Positions 1-8,309 of a stretch of 33,711 bases of DNA are shown here, in pieces (the stretch's first letter is position 1; each line of letters opens with the position of its first letter). This stretch comes from Granulosicoccus sp045110515. GTDB lineage: Bacteria > Pseudomonadota > Gammaproteobacteria > Granulosicoccales > Granulosicoccaceae. The notes below the pieces were generated by a model, which ran no database searches, was not told where the DNA came from, and saw only the letters and a list, made by a program, of their open reading frames with translations. The position numbers were made by a program, and so were the translations under genes. Where the stretch lies: contig JBGCGD010000028.1 in assembly GCA_045110515.1 (NCBI GenBank), positions 1 through 33,711 of the forward strand. The letters are read 5' to 3'.

Positions 1-1
1 C

Positions 2-772
2 TCTGAAGCTTATGAGAAAGCCCGCGCTGCCGAACAAGCCAGACTGGCCGCAGCCGCTGAAGCGGAGGCAGAGACGGAAGCGCGATTAGCCGCGGAAGCT
101 ACGGAGAAAGCCCGCGCTGCCGACCAAGCCGGACTCGCCGCAGCGGCCACAGCCGAGGCAGCCGAGGACGCCCGATTAGCCGCCGAAGCTACCGGGCGAG
201 CCCGCGCCGCCGAACATGCCAGACTCGCCGCAGCCGCTAAAGCGAAGGCAGACAAGGAAGCTCGCTTAGCCGCTGAAGCTACTGAGAAAGCCCGCGCTGC
301 CGAACAAGCCAGACTCGCCGCCGCTGCCGCCGCTAAAGCGAAGGCCGACGAGGAAGCTCGATTAGCTGCTGAGAAAGCCCGCGCTGCCGAAATTGCACAA
401 AAGGCCCAACAAAAAGAAGACGTTCAGGCTGCGATGAGCAATTTACCGTCCCTGCGCATTTTGTTCGACAGTGAAGGTAACTCTCTGACCGCAGCCAGCT
501 ACGACGTGCTGAAACAAGTTGCAGACGTACTGCTTGATTACCCTGACACAGAAGTCATAGTAGAAGGCTACACGGATGCAACAGGTGACCCTCAACGGAA
601 TATGGATTTAAGCTTGCGCAGAGCCACCACTGTACGCGATTATCTCATTCAGCAAGGCGTGTCTATTTACAACGTTCGAGCCATAGGATTGGGAGCAGCA
701 AACCCCTTGGTCTCGAATGCAACGCCGGAAGGCCGGGCGATCAACCGACGAATCGAATTCACGTTTCGATAA
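2..772 (+). CDS. OmpA-domain envelope protein with Ala-rich helical stalk (5' partial)
   Basis: The reading frame is open from the window edge, so the N-terminus is missing. The visible part has two regions. Residues 1 to about 135 are an Ala/Glu/Lys/Arg-rich segment with a 30-residue repeat, predicted to be one long helix or coiled coil, as in TolA stalks. The last ~112 residues are an OmpA C-terminal peptidoglycan-binding domain, with FDSEG near its start, GYTDATGD carrying the diaminopimelate-binding Asp, and a closing NRRIEF with the conserved Arg. An internal ATG at 434 would give only the OmpA domain, but the same frame continues far upstream, so that start is unlikely. Proteins with a lipoprotein N-terminus (often DUF4398), an Ala-rich helix and OmpA are known in gammaproteobacteria, so an outer-membrane-anchored cell-wall tether is the inferred role. 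The next gene starts 17 bp downstream and is probably cotranscribed. Confidence 0.85.
   Translation, partial: SEAYEKARAAEQARLAAAAEAEAETEARLAAEATEKARAADQAGLAAAATAEAAEDARLAAEATGRARAAEHARLAAAAKAKADKEARLAAEATEKARAAEQARLAAAAAAKAKADEEARLAAEKARAAEIAQKAQQKEDVQAAMSNLPSLRILFDSEGNSLTAASYDVLKQVADVLLDYPDTEVIVEGYTDATGDPQRNMDLSLRRATTVRDYLIQQGVSIYNVRAIGLGAANPLVSNATPEGRAINRRIEFTFR
21..402 (+). repeat. In-frame 90-bp tandem repeat coding for the Ala-rich stalk
   Basis: Units begin with CCCGCGCTGCCGA or a close variant at 21, 111, 201, 291 and 378. The first three are exactly 90 bp (30 codons), the fourth is 87 bp, and the fifth is only begun before the sequence diverges. Each unit encodes ARAAEQARLAAAA followed by a charged part ending in ARLAAEATEK. 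The repeat is more G+C rich than its surroundings. Because it stays in frame, gain or loss of a unit would change only stalk length. The array may extend left of the window, since the bases before position 21 also fit the end of a unit. Confidence 0.9.
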
Positions 773-789
773 CTCAAATAACAACAAAC

Positions 790-1647
790 ATGAATCATAT
801 TTTGACTTTACTGTCGCTTTACTTTGAGCTCATCGTCTGCATTGTCGCAGCTAGCGTTCTGGGCCTTGCTATCGGCTGGATGATGAGCAAATCCACCGTG
901 AAAAAGCGTATGAGTCATTCGGTTGAAACATGGGAACAGCGCTATAAAGCTCTAGAAGAAAGCTCAGCGGCAGATACGGAAAACCTCGAAGAACAGCTGC
1001 AGGAAATTGCCGGTGAACTTCGAACGCTGAAAGCCACCAACAGGGTGCTGACTGATTCCATAAAGAAACACGATGCAACCATCCAAACTGCACGGGCGGA
1101 AGCTATCGAGCTAAATCGACAACATGCTGAGATGCAAGAACGCCTACAGCGCGTTATCCAACAAAAGGAAAAAGAAATGGCCGGCTTGAAAGGCCTTACT
1201 TCGACCCCGGCAGATTTACCACCCGTCAGCGGCTCAACTTATACGGCATTGGCCGGAGCGGCTGTCGCCTCCGATTCACTGGCTGGCGTTTTTAGTGATG
1301 ACTCTGACGACACACTAGAAGCCACGCTTCCAGAAAATATGGTTGGTGCATTCGATTCAGATGGCTTGACCAACCCACTCGCTGATATCGATTTGAACAC
1401 GGCAGATACCATTGCAATTGCACCTGCTGATGTATTTGATGCAACCGTTCAGATGTCCGCCGAGGAGTTTTTGCATCAGAGTAAAAAAAACGTTAATAAA
1501 GACGACTCAGACTTTGATGACTTCATCGAGGAGACAGCTAATATAACCGGCTTGTTTATGGATGAAATGGAAGAATCAACCGTTGCGCTCGATGAGGAAT
1601 CCTTAGACTTCGCCAAACGACCTTATTCCATCAGCAACGCCGATTAA
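790..1647 (+). CDS. Membrane-anchored coiled-coil protein, function unknown
   Basis: I do not recognise this 285-residue protein. Residues about 10-32 form one hydrophobic membrane segment (VCIVAASVLGLAIGW). It is followed by Lys/Arg residues, so the bulk is probably cytoplasmic. Residues ~45-130 are Glu/Lys/Gln-rich with heptad spacing and read as a coiled coil. Residues ~140-285 are Asp/Glu-rich and low in complexity, probably disordered. It lies 17 bp after the OmpA stalk gene and 18 bp before the DsbA-like gene, so the three look like one transcript. A scaffold linking an inner-membrane site to the envelope tether is a guess from this placement. Its overall shape (short anchor, coiled coil, acidic tail) resembles ZipA- or DUF1043-type proteins only superficially. 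Confidence 0.75.
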   Translation: MNHILTLLSLYFELIVCIVAASVLGLAIGWMMSKSTVKKRMSHSVETWEQRYKALEESSAADTENLEEQLQEIAGELRTLKATNRVLTDSIKKHDATIQTARAEAIELNRQHAEMQERLQRVIQQKEKEMAGLKGLTSTPADLPPVSGSTYTALAGAAVASDSLAGVFSDDSDDTLEATLPENMVGAFDSDGLTNPLADIDLNTADTIAIAPADVFDATVQMSAEEFLHQSKKNVNKDDSDFDDFIEETANITGLFMDEMEESTVALDEESLDFAKRPYSISNAD

Positions 1648-1665
1648 TATTCAGGGTTTAGCCTG

Positions 1666-2292
1666 ATGAGCAACACTCTGGTATACGTGCACGACCCCAT
1701 GTGCAGCTGGTGCTGGGGATTCAAGGCCACGATGGACTCCCTAGAACTATCGCTTCCTGAAGAGATTGTTGTTCAGCGAATACTGGGTGGACTGGCACCC
1801 GACAGCGATGAGCCCATGCCAGTCTCAATGCAAACTATGCTGCAGCAAACGTGGCAACAAATTGGCTCGGTTGTTCCAGGGACACAATTTAATATGGACT
1901 TCTGGACAATGAACAAGCCACGAAGATCCACATGGCCGTCTTGCCGGGCAGTTATTGCGGCTAAAGCGCAAAACTCAGCTTTCGAAAAACCGATGATTCG
2001 CGCTATACAAGAGGCCTACTACCTCAATGCAAAGAATCCCTCAGATGTAGACGTACTCACAGCACTGGCTGAAACGGTCGGTTGCGATCCAGACCTGTTT
2101 TGCCAAGACATCAATAGTGAGGCCACCCACAATGAGCTGCAAAAAGAAATTCAGTTTGCGCGACAGCTTGGTGTACAAGGATTTCCCAGCTTGGTCTTTA
2201 TTAATTCAAAAAACCAAGCCTACGGCATTCGCGTTGACTACAACAATGCCAACACTATTCTTGAACAGATCGAAAATACAAACCTCGCTTGA
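1666..2292 (+). CDS. DsbA-family thioredoxin-fold protein (COG3531-like)
   Basis: The 208-residue product has a thioredoxin-fold opening, LVYVHDPMCSWCWGF, with the redox pair C13-S-W-C16. The cis-proline loop is G-F-P at 172-174, and a conserved STWPSCRA stretch lies at 88-95. These match the family annotated as DsbA-family protein or predicted disulfide isomerase (COG3531, related to FrnE). No signal peptide is visible: the CxxC begins at residue 13, inside the first strand. A cytoplasmic thiol oxidoreductase or isomerase is therefore more likely than a periplasmic DsbA. The length is typical of the family. It follows the coiled-coil gene by 18 bp. The physiological substrate cannot be read from the sequence. 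Confidence 0.85.
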   Translation: MSNTLVYVHDPMCSWCWGFKATMDSLELSLPEEIVVQRILGGLAPDSDEPMPVSMQTMLQQTWQQIGSVVPGTQFNMDFWTMNKPRRSTWPSCRAVIAAKAQNSAFEKPMIRAIQEAYYLNAKNPSDVDVLTALAETVGCDPDLFCQDINSEATHNELQKEIQFARQLGVQGFPSLVFINSKNQAYGIRVDYNNANTILEQIENTNLA

Positions 2293-2402
2293 GTCACAGA
2301 CTCGCACTTGAACAAGTAACCCCATCACAACCCGGTAATACGCGAACATTGAATTTGTAATAGCTGCCGTTAACGCCCCCGTACTTGAGATTGAACGTGG
2401 GT

Positions 2403-4106
2403 ATGGCCAAGATCACAAAAATTTTGTTCCTTACGGGTCTCGTATCTGCGCTTAGCGCCTGTGGTGGTGGCGCTGGAAACGTTGAGAGCGATAGTAATCC
2501 GACACCTTCCGCAAGCCCAACTATCGCAGCAGCCCTAGCAGTAGCAGCACTTCCACCTTCGGAAGTCGCAAACGTTGCTGACGATGGCCCCCTGAACGCT
2601 GAAGATGCTTACCGACTGGTTGAACAGACAACCTTCGGCCCGACAATGTCGGACATTGAATACGCAAGCCGCCTAGGCCCAAACGCCTGGATTGATCAGC
2701 AGATGCTCCAAAGCCCCACACTGTTGAGCGACACCTTGCGACAGCTTGATACCTCACGCTGGAACGAATACGTCAACGCATGGTGGAGACAGGTCATCCA
2801 ATCAGACGACCAGCTACGTCAACGCGTAGCGTTCGCCTTGAGCGAAATTTTAGTGGTTTCAGCACATGATGGCTTAAGTTCAGAACAATTCGGTATGAGC
2901 GGCTACTACGACATATTGATCCGCAACGCCTTTGGCAATTATCGGCAGTTACTTGAAGAAATCACCCTTAACCCTGTCATGGGTGAATACCTGAGCATGA
3001 AGGGGAACAGAAAACCCGAGGTTTCTGAAAATATTCAGCCTGATGAAAACTATGCTCGTGAGCTACTGCAATTATTTAGTATCGGGCAAGTGCTGCTCAA
3101 TGATGACGGCAGCGCCCAGCTCGACGACGGCGGAGTGCCTCTACCCTCATACAATCAAACCACCATTGAGAACTTCGCTCGCGTGTTCACAGGATGGCAC
3201 TTTGCCAACGCTGAAGATTTTCGCTGGCCACAAAATAAAGATTATTTGTCCCCGATGACTGCGTGGCAGGATTACCACGACACTGAAGCGAAGACGCTTC
3301 TACTGGGCGTTGAAACTCCTGCAGGGCAAACAGCCGAGGAAGACTTAGCCGCAGCGTTGGATAACGTATTCAACCACCCGAATGTAGGCCCGTTCATCTC
3401 CAAACAATTGATACAAAGATTGGTTACCAGCAACCCGTCACCAGAATACGTGCGCGATGTTACCGCTGTATTCAACAGCAATATCGACGGTGTAAGGGGA
3501 TCTCTTGGCAGCGTTGTCAAAGCCATACTCATGCACAAAGAGGCGCGTTCGGGGCATATCGACGCACCCGAAACATTTGGAAAAATACGCGAACCGCTGC
3601 TTCGCCTAAGCCATGTATGGCGAGCCTTTGAACCTTCAAGCATTCACTATGACTTCAACTATAGCTGGGTAGAAAATGAGCTGTCGCAATCACCATTGAA
3701 TTCACCGTCTGTGTTCAATTTTTTTCGTCCTGACTTCAGTCAACCGGGGGAAATCAGCAGCCGTGGCCTCAACTCGCCAGAATTTCAGATTATGGACGAA
3801 TCGAGCATCATTACTATTACCAGCCGATTGCTTGCCAGTACGATCTGGTCGCACAACTACAAAAGCGATATTGAACCCAGTCGCTTAACCATCGACATCA
3901 GTGATGAAATGAACATGATGAGCAATTCGGATGAACTACTTGACCACTTAAACCTTTTGCTTATCGGTGGACGCATGAGTAGCGAGCTTAGAGACGAAGT
4001 ATCGAGCTTAATGTCAGCCCGCGACTATGACGGTTCAGAATCGCAACGTGTTGTAGAGGCAATATATTTAATCGCTTCATCACCCGAGGCAGCATTACAG
4101 TTTTAA
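2403..4106 (+). CDS. DUF1800-domain lipoprotein
   Basis: From the ATG at 2403 the protein is 567 residues. A TTG at 2385 in the same frame would add six residues, but the ATG gives the cleaner signal peptide (MAKITKILFLTG...). The lipobox is L-S-A-C with C20, followed by Gly-rich sequence, so it is probably an outer-membrane lipoprotein. After a low-complexity Ser/Pro/Ala linker, DUF1800 starts near residue 65 (AYRLVEQTTFGP) and includes the family signature NYARELLQLFSIG at 216-228. DUF1800 has no established activity. It commonly sits next to a DUF1501 gene, as here (4241), which suggests a secreted two-protein system. The 134-bp gap to DUF1501 contains a small hairpin. Confidence 0.9.
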   Translation: MAKITKILFLTGLVSALSACGGGAGNVESDSNPTPSASPTIAAALAVAALPPSEVANVADDGPLNAEDAYRLVEQTTFGPTMSDIEYASRLGPNAWIDQQMLQSPTLLSDTLRQLDTSRWNEYVNAWWRQVIQSDDQLRQRVAFALSEILVVSAHDGLSSEQFGMSGYYDILIRNAFGNYRQLLEEITLNPVMGEYLSMKGNRKPEVSENIQPDENYARELLQLFSIGQVLLNDDGSAQLDDGGVPLPSYNQTTIENFARVFTGWHFANAEDFRWPQNKDYLSPMTAWQDYHDTEAKTLLLGVETPAGQTAEEDLAAALDNVFNHPNVGPFISKQLIQRLVTSNPSPEYVRDVTAVFNSNIDGVRGSLGSVVKAILMHKEARSGHIDAPETFGKIREPLLRLSHVWRAFEPSSIHYDFNYSWVENELSQSPLNSPSVFNFFRPDFSQPGEISSRGLNSPEFQIMDESSIITITSRLLASTIWSHNYKSDIEPSRLTIDISDEMNMMSNSDELLDHLNLLLIGGRMSSELRDEVSSLMSARDYDGSESQRVVEAIYLIASSPEAALQF

Positions 4107-4110
4107 GAAA

Positions 4111-4130
4111 CTTGCTGTTAACTCAGCAAG
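4111..4130 (+). terminator. Weak hairpin between the DUF1800 and DUF1501 genes
   Basis: CTTGCTG (4111-4117) and CAGCAAG (4124-4130) form a perfect 7-bp stem with a 6-base loop, starting 5 bases after the DUF1800 stop. What follows is AATTTC rather than a T-run, so strong termination is doubtful. It could act as a partial terminator or 3'-end stabiliser that sets the ratio of the two products. Confidence 0.3.
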
Positions 4131-4240
4131 AATTTCAAATACACAGCAAGAAACAAGCTTGGCAGTAATATTTTTCACGCCAAAACAATAATAAAAACTG
4201 ACCACTTGAGTCAGCTTGAAAATAGATAACGAGCTTACGC

Positions 4241-5602
4241 ATGAATAGTTATACCCGTCGCCGGTTCCTAAAACTGGGATCACAGACCCTAGCCGGTGCA
4301 GGACTTGCACTAGGCGTTGACCCTGCATTCACGCTCGCGAAAGCGGCTGACCTCCAGCTCAACGACACCGGTGACTACAAAGCATTGGTTTGCGTATATC
4401 TGGACGGCGGGTGCGACGGATTCAGCCTGATGGTGCCGACAGGCTCGTATGAGCATGAGGAATTCAGCGCGTCGCGAGGCAGTCTAGCAATCCCATTCAA
4501 TCAATTAATTAGTTTGCAAGGTGGCGCAGCGCCTCTGGGTTTACACCCGAACGCGGCCTCACTTCAGCCGCTGTATGATGAAGGTCGGCTGGCTATGATT
4601 GCAAACGTCGGAACACTGATTGAGCCGACAACACGCGAACAGTACGAGAACAATGCGGTAAGCCTACCGTCTCAACTGTTCTCTCATAGCGATCAAGCCA
4701 TTCAATGGCAACAACTTCAGGGACGCGGCAGAGCTGAAGAAGGTTGGGGAGCTAAGGCCGCAGATTATTTGTCCGGTTTTCAAGAGCGCGACTACCTGAC
4801 ATCGATCTCTTTGGCAGGCTCAAACTTCTGGCAATCGGGGCATGGGCAAAGACCATTTTCACTGACAGATTCAGGAGTTCGCTCTTACCAGGGAATGGAC
4901 GCAGATAACGGTTGGCAACAACCACGCCGTGAAGCCTTTGAGCGGGTTCTCGATTTACCCAGACGCCATATCTTCTCCAAAGCCTATGCAGATTTACAAA
5001 AACGCGCGATATCTGTCACCTCCGAACTAGGTCAGGTATTGGACAGCAATGCAGGGCTGTTCACAGATGTACCGCTAGGCAATGATCTCGCCAGCACACT
5101 CAACATGGTCGCTCAGTTAATTGCAGCCCAAGAACAACTAGGATTACGCAGGCAGATTTACTACGTGCGTATGGGCGGCTTTGACGTTCATGACAATCAA
5201 AGTCTCGAGCTACCTGAGCTATTCCAAGAGCTCTCGGAAGCCTTGTCATTTTTCCAAGGCAAAATGGATGAACTGGGTAAGAGTGATAACGTTACAACGT
5301 TTACTGCTTCAGATTTCGGTCGATCACTTCTGTCGAACGGTGATGGCACCGACCATGGTTGGGGCAACCACTTAATGGCGATGGGTGGCGCAGTAAACGG
5401 CGGGGAAATTTATGGAACCTTACCCAGCCTTGACGCTCATGGTCCTGACTCTGTTAATCGAGGCAGAATTCTACCCACCACATCTGCCACTCAGTATGCC
5501 GCCAGCCTGCTTCGATGGCTTGGGTTAGATGAAAATGAGTTAGACATTGTCCTACCCAACCTGGGTAATTTCTCAACACGCGACCTCGGTATTTTGTCTT
5601 AA
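4241..5602 (+). CDS. DUF1501 protein with Tat signal peptide
   Basis: The 453-residue product begins with a twin-arginine signal (RRRFLK at 6-11), a hydrophobic Gly/Ala/Leu stretch to about residue 28 and a probable cleavage site near residue 35. It should therefore be folded, probably with a cofactor, before export. Family hallmarks of DUF1501 follow: LDGGCDGFSLMVP near residue 52, HSDQAIQWQ in the middle, and DFGRSLLSNGDGTDHGWG with MAMGG near residues 363-392. The fold is thought to be related to the alkaline phosphatase/sulfatase superfamily, so a metal-dependent hydrolase is plausible but unproven. It pairs with the DUF1800 lipoprotein upstream. Unlike that partner, it uses the Tat pathway. 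Confidence 0.9.
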   Translation: MNSYTRRRFLKLGSQTLAGAGLALGVDPAFTLAKAADLQLNDTGDYKALVCVYLDGGCDGFSLMVPTGSYEHEEFSASRGSLAIPFNQLISLQGGAAPLGLHPNAASLQPLYDEGRLAMIANVGTLIEPTTREQYENNAVSLPSQLFSHSDQAIQWQQLQGRGRAEEGWGAKAADYLSGFQERDYLTSISLAGSNFWQSGHGQRPFSLTDSGVRSYQGMDADNGWQQPRREAFERVLDLPRRHIFSKAYADLQKRAISVTSELGQVLDSNAGLFTDVPLGNDLASTLNMVAQLIAAQEQLGLRRQIYYVRMGGFDVHDNQSLELPELFQELSEALSFFQGKMDELGKSDNVTTFTASDFGRSLLSNGDGTDHGWGNHLMAMGGAVNGGEIYGTLPSLDAHGPDSVNRGRILPTTSATQYAASLLRWLGLDENELDIVLPNLGNFSTRDLGILS

Positions 5603-5813
5603 CCCTTAGACTGACGTCACCGAGCATCCCGTGGCGCAAAATATGTTGTGCGAGCGGTAGCTGGCGCTCGAGTTCACTCCGTGCGTCAGCCTGCCTCGTC
5701 TGTAATGCACATTATTACGTTCCAGACTTAATACAGGTTTTATCTCTCGAAAGCTTTAACCCTTGATGGCAAGCAGGTACCCTAAGATCTCTATTGTTCG
5801 GGTACCCAATATC

Positions 5814-6809
5814 GTGAAAGCACTCGTTTATACCGGCACTCAAAGCCTCGACTTCAGAGATGAGCCGGAGCCTCAACTTGTTCCAGGCGACTCCCTCGTT
5901 AAAATCGAAGCCTCTGGAATATGCGGCTCCGACATGCATGCCTGGCACGGACACGATGCCCGACGGGTTCCCCCGATGATTCTTGGCCACGAATTGGCCG
6001 GTACCGTTGTCGGCGGTTCTCGCGAGGGCGAAAGAGTGGCTATCAATCCACTCATCAGTTGTGGCGTGTGCAGGGATTGCAGAGCTGCCGCACCTAACCT
6101 TTGTGCCCATCGTGATCTTGTTGGTCTAGGACGCGCAGGTGGCTATGCACAATACGTTGCGGTCCCCACGATAAACCTGTTCAGCATTCCCGACTCACTG
6201 ACAGCCATCCATGCCAGCCTAATGGAGCCTACAGCGGTCTCCCTGCACGCCGTTCATTTGGCTGAGCGCGTCCTCAGCCGGCCGATATCAGAATGCCGCA
6301 CTCTAGTCATTGGAGGCGGCGCAATCGGTGCTCTGGCTGCGCTCATCCTACAAGGCAAAGGTGTGCGGGAGATTGCAGTCGCTGAAACCAGTAGCTTTAG
6401 ACGTGAGAGTCTAAAAAATATGTGCAACGCCATGGTCTATGACCCGCTCTCCGACGATGTTCCGCCCGACAATCACTTTGAGTTGGTGATTGATGCCGTG
6501 GGAAGTGGCGCAACGAGAGCAGCTTCCAGTCGCCTGGTGAGAACCGGCGGAATTATTTCGCATATAGGGCTGCAAGACAATAATGAGGGTTTGGACACCC
6601 GCAGAATCACGCTGCAAGAAATCACTTTTATTGGCAACTACACGTACAACCAGACTGATTTGCAAGCCTCGCTAGACCTACTCGCCGATGGGGGGCTGGG
6701 AGATCTCAAATGGATTGAAACACGCCCGCTAGACGATGGTGCTAACGCATTTGAGGACATCCACCATGCACGCACCCCATCGCCAAAAATAGTGTTGTTA
6801 CCTCACTGA
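5814..6809 (+). CDS. Zinc-dependent alcohol dehydrogenase (MDR superfamily)
   Basis: I place the start at GTG 5814, because this gives the family-typical MKALVYTG opening and a 331-residue protein. An ATG at 5766 would add 16 residues unlike the family. Numbered from the GTG, catalytic zinc ligands are C37 (GICGSD) and H59-E60 (GHE). The structural zinc site is C83, C86, C89 and C97 (CGVCRDC...C), complete. The Rossmann motif GGGAIG is at 167-172. This is the threonine/sorbitol dehydrogenase-like branch acting on a secondary alcohol or polyol with NAD(P). The substrate is not predictable. The gene stands alone, ~210 bp after the DUF1501 gene. Confidence 0.88.
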   Translation: MKALVYTGTQSLDFRDEPEPQLVPGDSLVKIEASGICGSDMHAWHGHDARRVPPMILGHELAGTVVGGSREGERVAINPLISCGVCRDCRAAAPNLCAHRDLVGLGRAGGYAQYVAVPTINLFSIPDSLTAIHASLMEPTAVSLHAVHLAERVLSRPISECRTLVIGGGAIGALAALILQGKGVREIAVAETSSFRRESLKNMCNAMVYDPLSDDVPPDNHFELVIDAVGSGATRAASSRLVRTGGIISHIGLQDNNEGLDTRRITLQEITFIGNYTYNQTDLQASLDLLADGGLGDLKWIETRPLDDGANAFEDIHHARTPSPKIVLLPH

Positions 6810-6873
6810 TCAAACTGCATCCAGCAATTGTTCTATAAGTAGTAACACGATTAATCAGTAAAAAACATTCTTC

Positions 6874-7683
6874 ATGCTTTCGGACACTGCTAGAAAACCC
6901 GCCCGAGGCGGACTCAGTTATCTGTGCCAATCGTTCGTACTGGGCGCCATGTTGGCCCCTTTGTGGTTTTCCAACGACGTATTGGCCCTGGAATTCTATT
7001 GCGAGTCCCCAGATGAGGCCCGCTATTTGCGGGCAGAAATACCCGGTTCCGAGCGACTCTGCGAGGTCACGGTAAATTACGAGAATACCGGCGAGCGCCG
7101 GGTCCTCTGGTACGCAGAGCACGACACCCTGTTTTGTTCTGCAAAAATATACGCGCTTAAGGACAAATACGAAAACCAGTGGAATTTTACTTGCGAACAA
7201 TGGCCTGATTTGGACGGCATCGACCAGCTATCCCCGTCTAACCGGCAAATTCTCGATACACAGCTTCGCGCCGTGATCGAAAAAGGTAAAAGTGCCAATC
7301 CCGGTTTCAAAGTAAATTCTGTCAAAGCGGTCGCCAGCACCCTGCTCGACAAGCAACCAGGCACACTCGCAATTCAGTTCTTGCTTTCAAGCGGTGATTT
7401 AACTCAAGTAATTGTCGACGATGGTTCTTCCTGGGAACTGGTTTCCACTGTTAAGGACTTAGCGTCCCATGTGTCAGCTGACATCCCCGTAACCACAGCG
7501 TTTATCAGTTCGGTCAGCGATAGCGGCGCTTTAGAGATTCAGACAACCCTCCAATCTGAAGCCGCTCAGAATTGTTTTGGCAACCAGGTGATCGCTGCAT
7601 CTGCGCAAAACAGCGTTAACCCTCAAACTTCACATGAATACATCTGTGATGCGTCAATACTCGCCGAGAACGACGTACAGTAG
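6874..7683 (+). CDS. Exported protein of unknown function
   Basis: I recognise no family in these 269 residues. The N-terminus looks like a Sec signal: basic region to residue 11, hydrophobic core ~18-32, likely cleavage after VLA at about residue 38. The mature protein would begin LEFYCES. Cysteines at several points in the mature part (YCES, RLCEV, LFCSA, FTCEQ, NCFG, YICD) are even in number and suggest disulfides in the periplasm. An overlapping minus-strand frame of 152 codons (6742-7200) exists, but it has no recognisable features, whereas this frame has a coherent signal peptide. The gene is 64 bp after the dehydrogenase and converges on the csaA-like gene with a 32-bp gap. Confidence 0.65.
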   Translation: MLSDTARKPARGGLSYLCQSFVLGAMLAPLWFSNDVLALEFYCESPDEARYLRAEIPGSERLCEVTVNYENTGERRVLWYAEHDTLFCSAKIYALKDKYENQWNFTCEQWPDLDGIDQLSPSNRQILDTQLRAVIEKGKSANPGFKVNSVKAVASTLLDKQPGTLAIQFLLSSGDLTQVIVDDGSSWELVSTVKDLASHVSADIPVTTAFISSVSDSGALEIQTTLQSEAAQNCFGNQVIAASAQNSVNPQTSHEYICDASILAENDVQ

Positions 7684-7715
7684 CTGCATCGTGGCTGTAA
7701 TTAAGCGCTAAACCT

Positions 7716-8054
7716 CTAGCACAGCTGTGTGCCGTTAGGCACCGGCTCTGTCGGCGTCATAAGGACGATAGCTCCGTCCTCTCTTGGCATACCCGTAACC
7801 AAACATTCAGACATAAACGGGCCAATTTGTTTTTTCGGGAAATTCACCACAGCCATGACCTGCATACCCATGAGATCTTCTTGGGTGTAAAGCTGTGTGA
7901 TCTGCGCGCTCGAACGACGCGTGCCTATTTCACTACCGAAATCGATCGTTAGTTTCCAAGCCGGGTTTCTCGCCTCAGGAAATTCCTGAACATCGACAAT
8001 AGTGCCTGCACACAGTTGCACCTTGGCAAAATCATCCCACTGAATTTGATCCAT
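7716..8054 (-). CDS. csaA: CsaA-like tRNA-binding domain protein
   Basis: The 112-residue protein is a stand-alone EMAP-II/Myf-type OB fold. Typical parts are the opening DFAKVQLCAGTI, NPAWKLTIDFG, the SSAQITQLY stretch, VMAVVNFPKKQIGPF and SECLVTGM near the C-terminus. These match CsaA, a small dimeric protein described as an export-related chaperone and a tRNA-binding protein. The length matches the family (about 110). It is monocistronic and converges with the exported protein upstream. The start at 8054 (ATG) is the only one that gives the conserved N-terminus. Confidence 0.85.
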   Translation of the reverse strand: MDQIQWDDFAKVQLCAGTIVDVQEFPEARNPAWKLTIDFGSEIGTRRSSAQITQLYTQEDLMGMQVMAVVNFPKKQIGPFMSECLVTGMPREDGAIVLMTPTEPVPNGTQLC

Positions 8055-8309
8055 CGTTCTACTTGTTGTCCTGAGGATGAGTGAGCAAAAAACTGCGTCA
8101 CACTAACGCTGTTAACCCGATCAAGAATTCTAACATCTTGCGCGAAATGTCTTATTTCGTGAGCCTGATGATGATTTCTAGCTCTAAAAAAATACAACTG
8201 GGCCGACACCATTATTAGCACGGCGCACATTAGTTCGTTTTGACGAACCCGCGCCTTTTGCGCCTAGACCCGTTGTCCATAACAAGAATAATAACAGAGA
8301 CAAATAGCC

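Noticed and set aside
10..255. Minus-strand Ala/Ser-rich open frame of 81 codons
   Set aside because: It is the mirror of the GC-rich tandem repeat, which keeps several frames open. The plus-strand frame ends in a true OmpA domain.
3272..3643. Minus-strand open frame of 123 codons inside the DUF1800 gene
   Set aside because: It lies entirely antisense to a well-supported DUF1800 domain and has no features of its own.
6742..7200. Minus-strand open frame of 152 codons
   Set aside because: It is antisense to the end of the alcohol dehydrogenase gene and the start of the exported protein, crosses both, and shows no domain or ribosome binding site. The plus-strand genes have better evidence.
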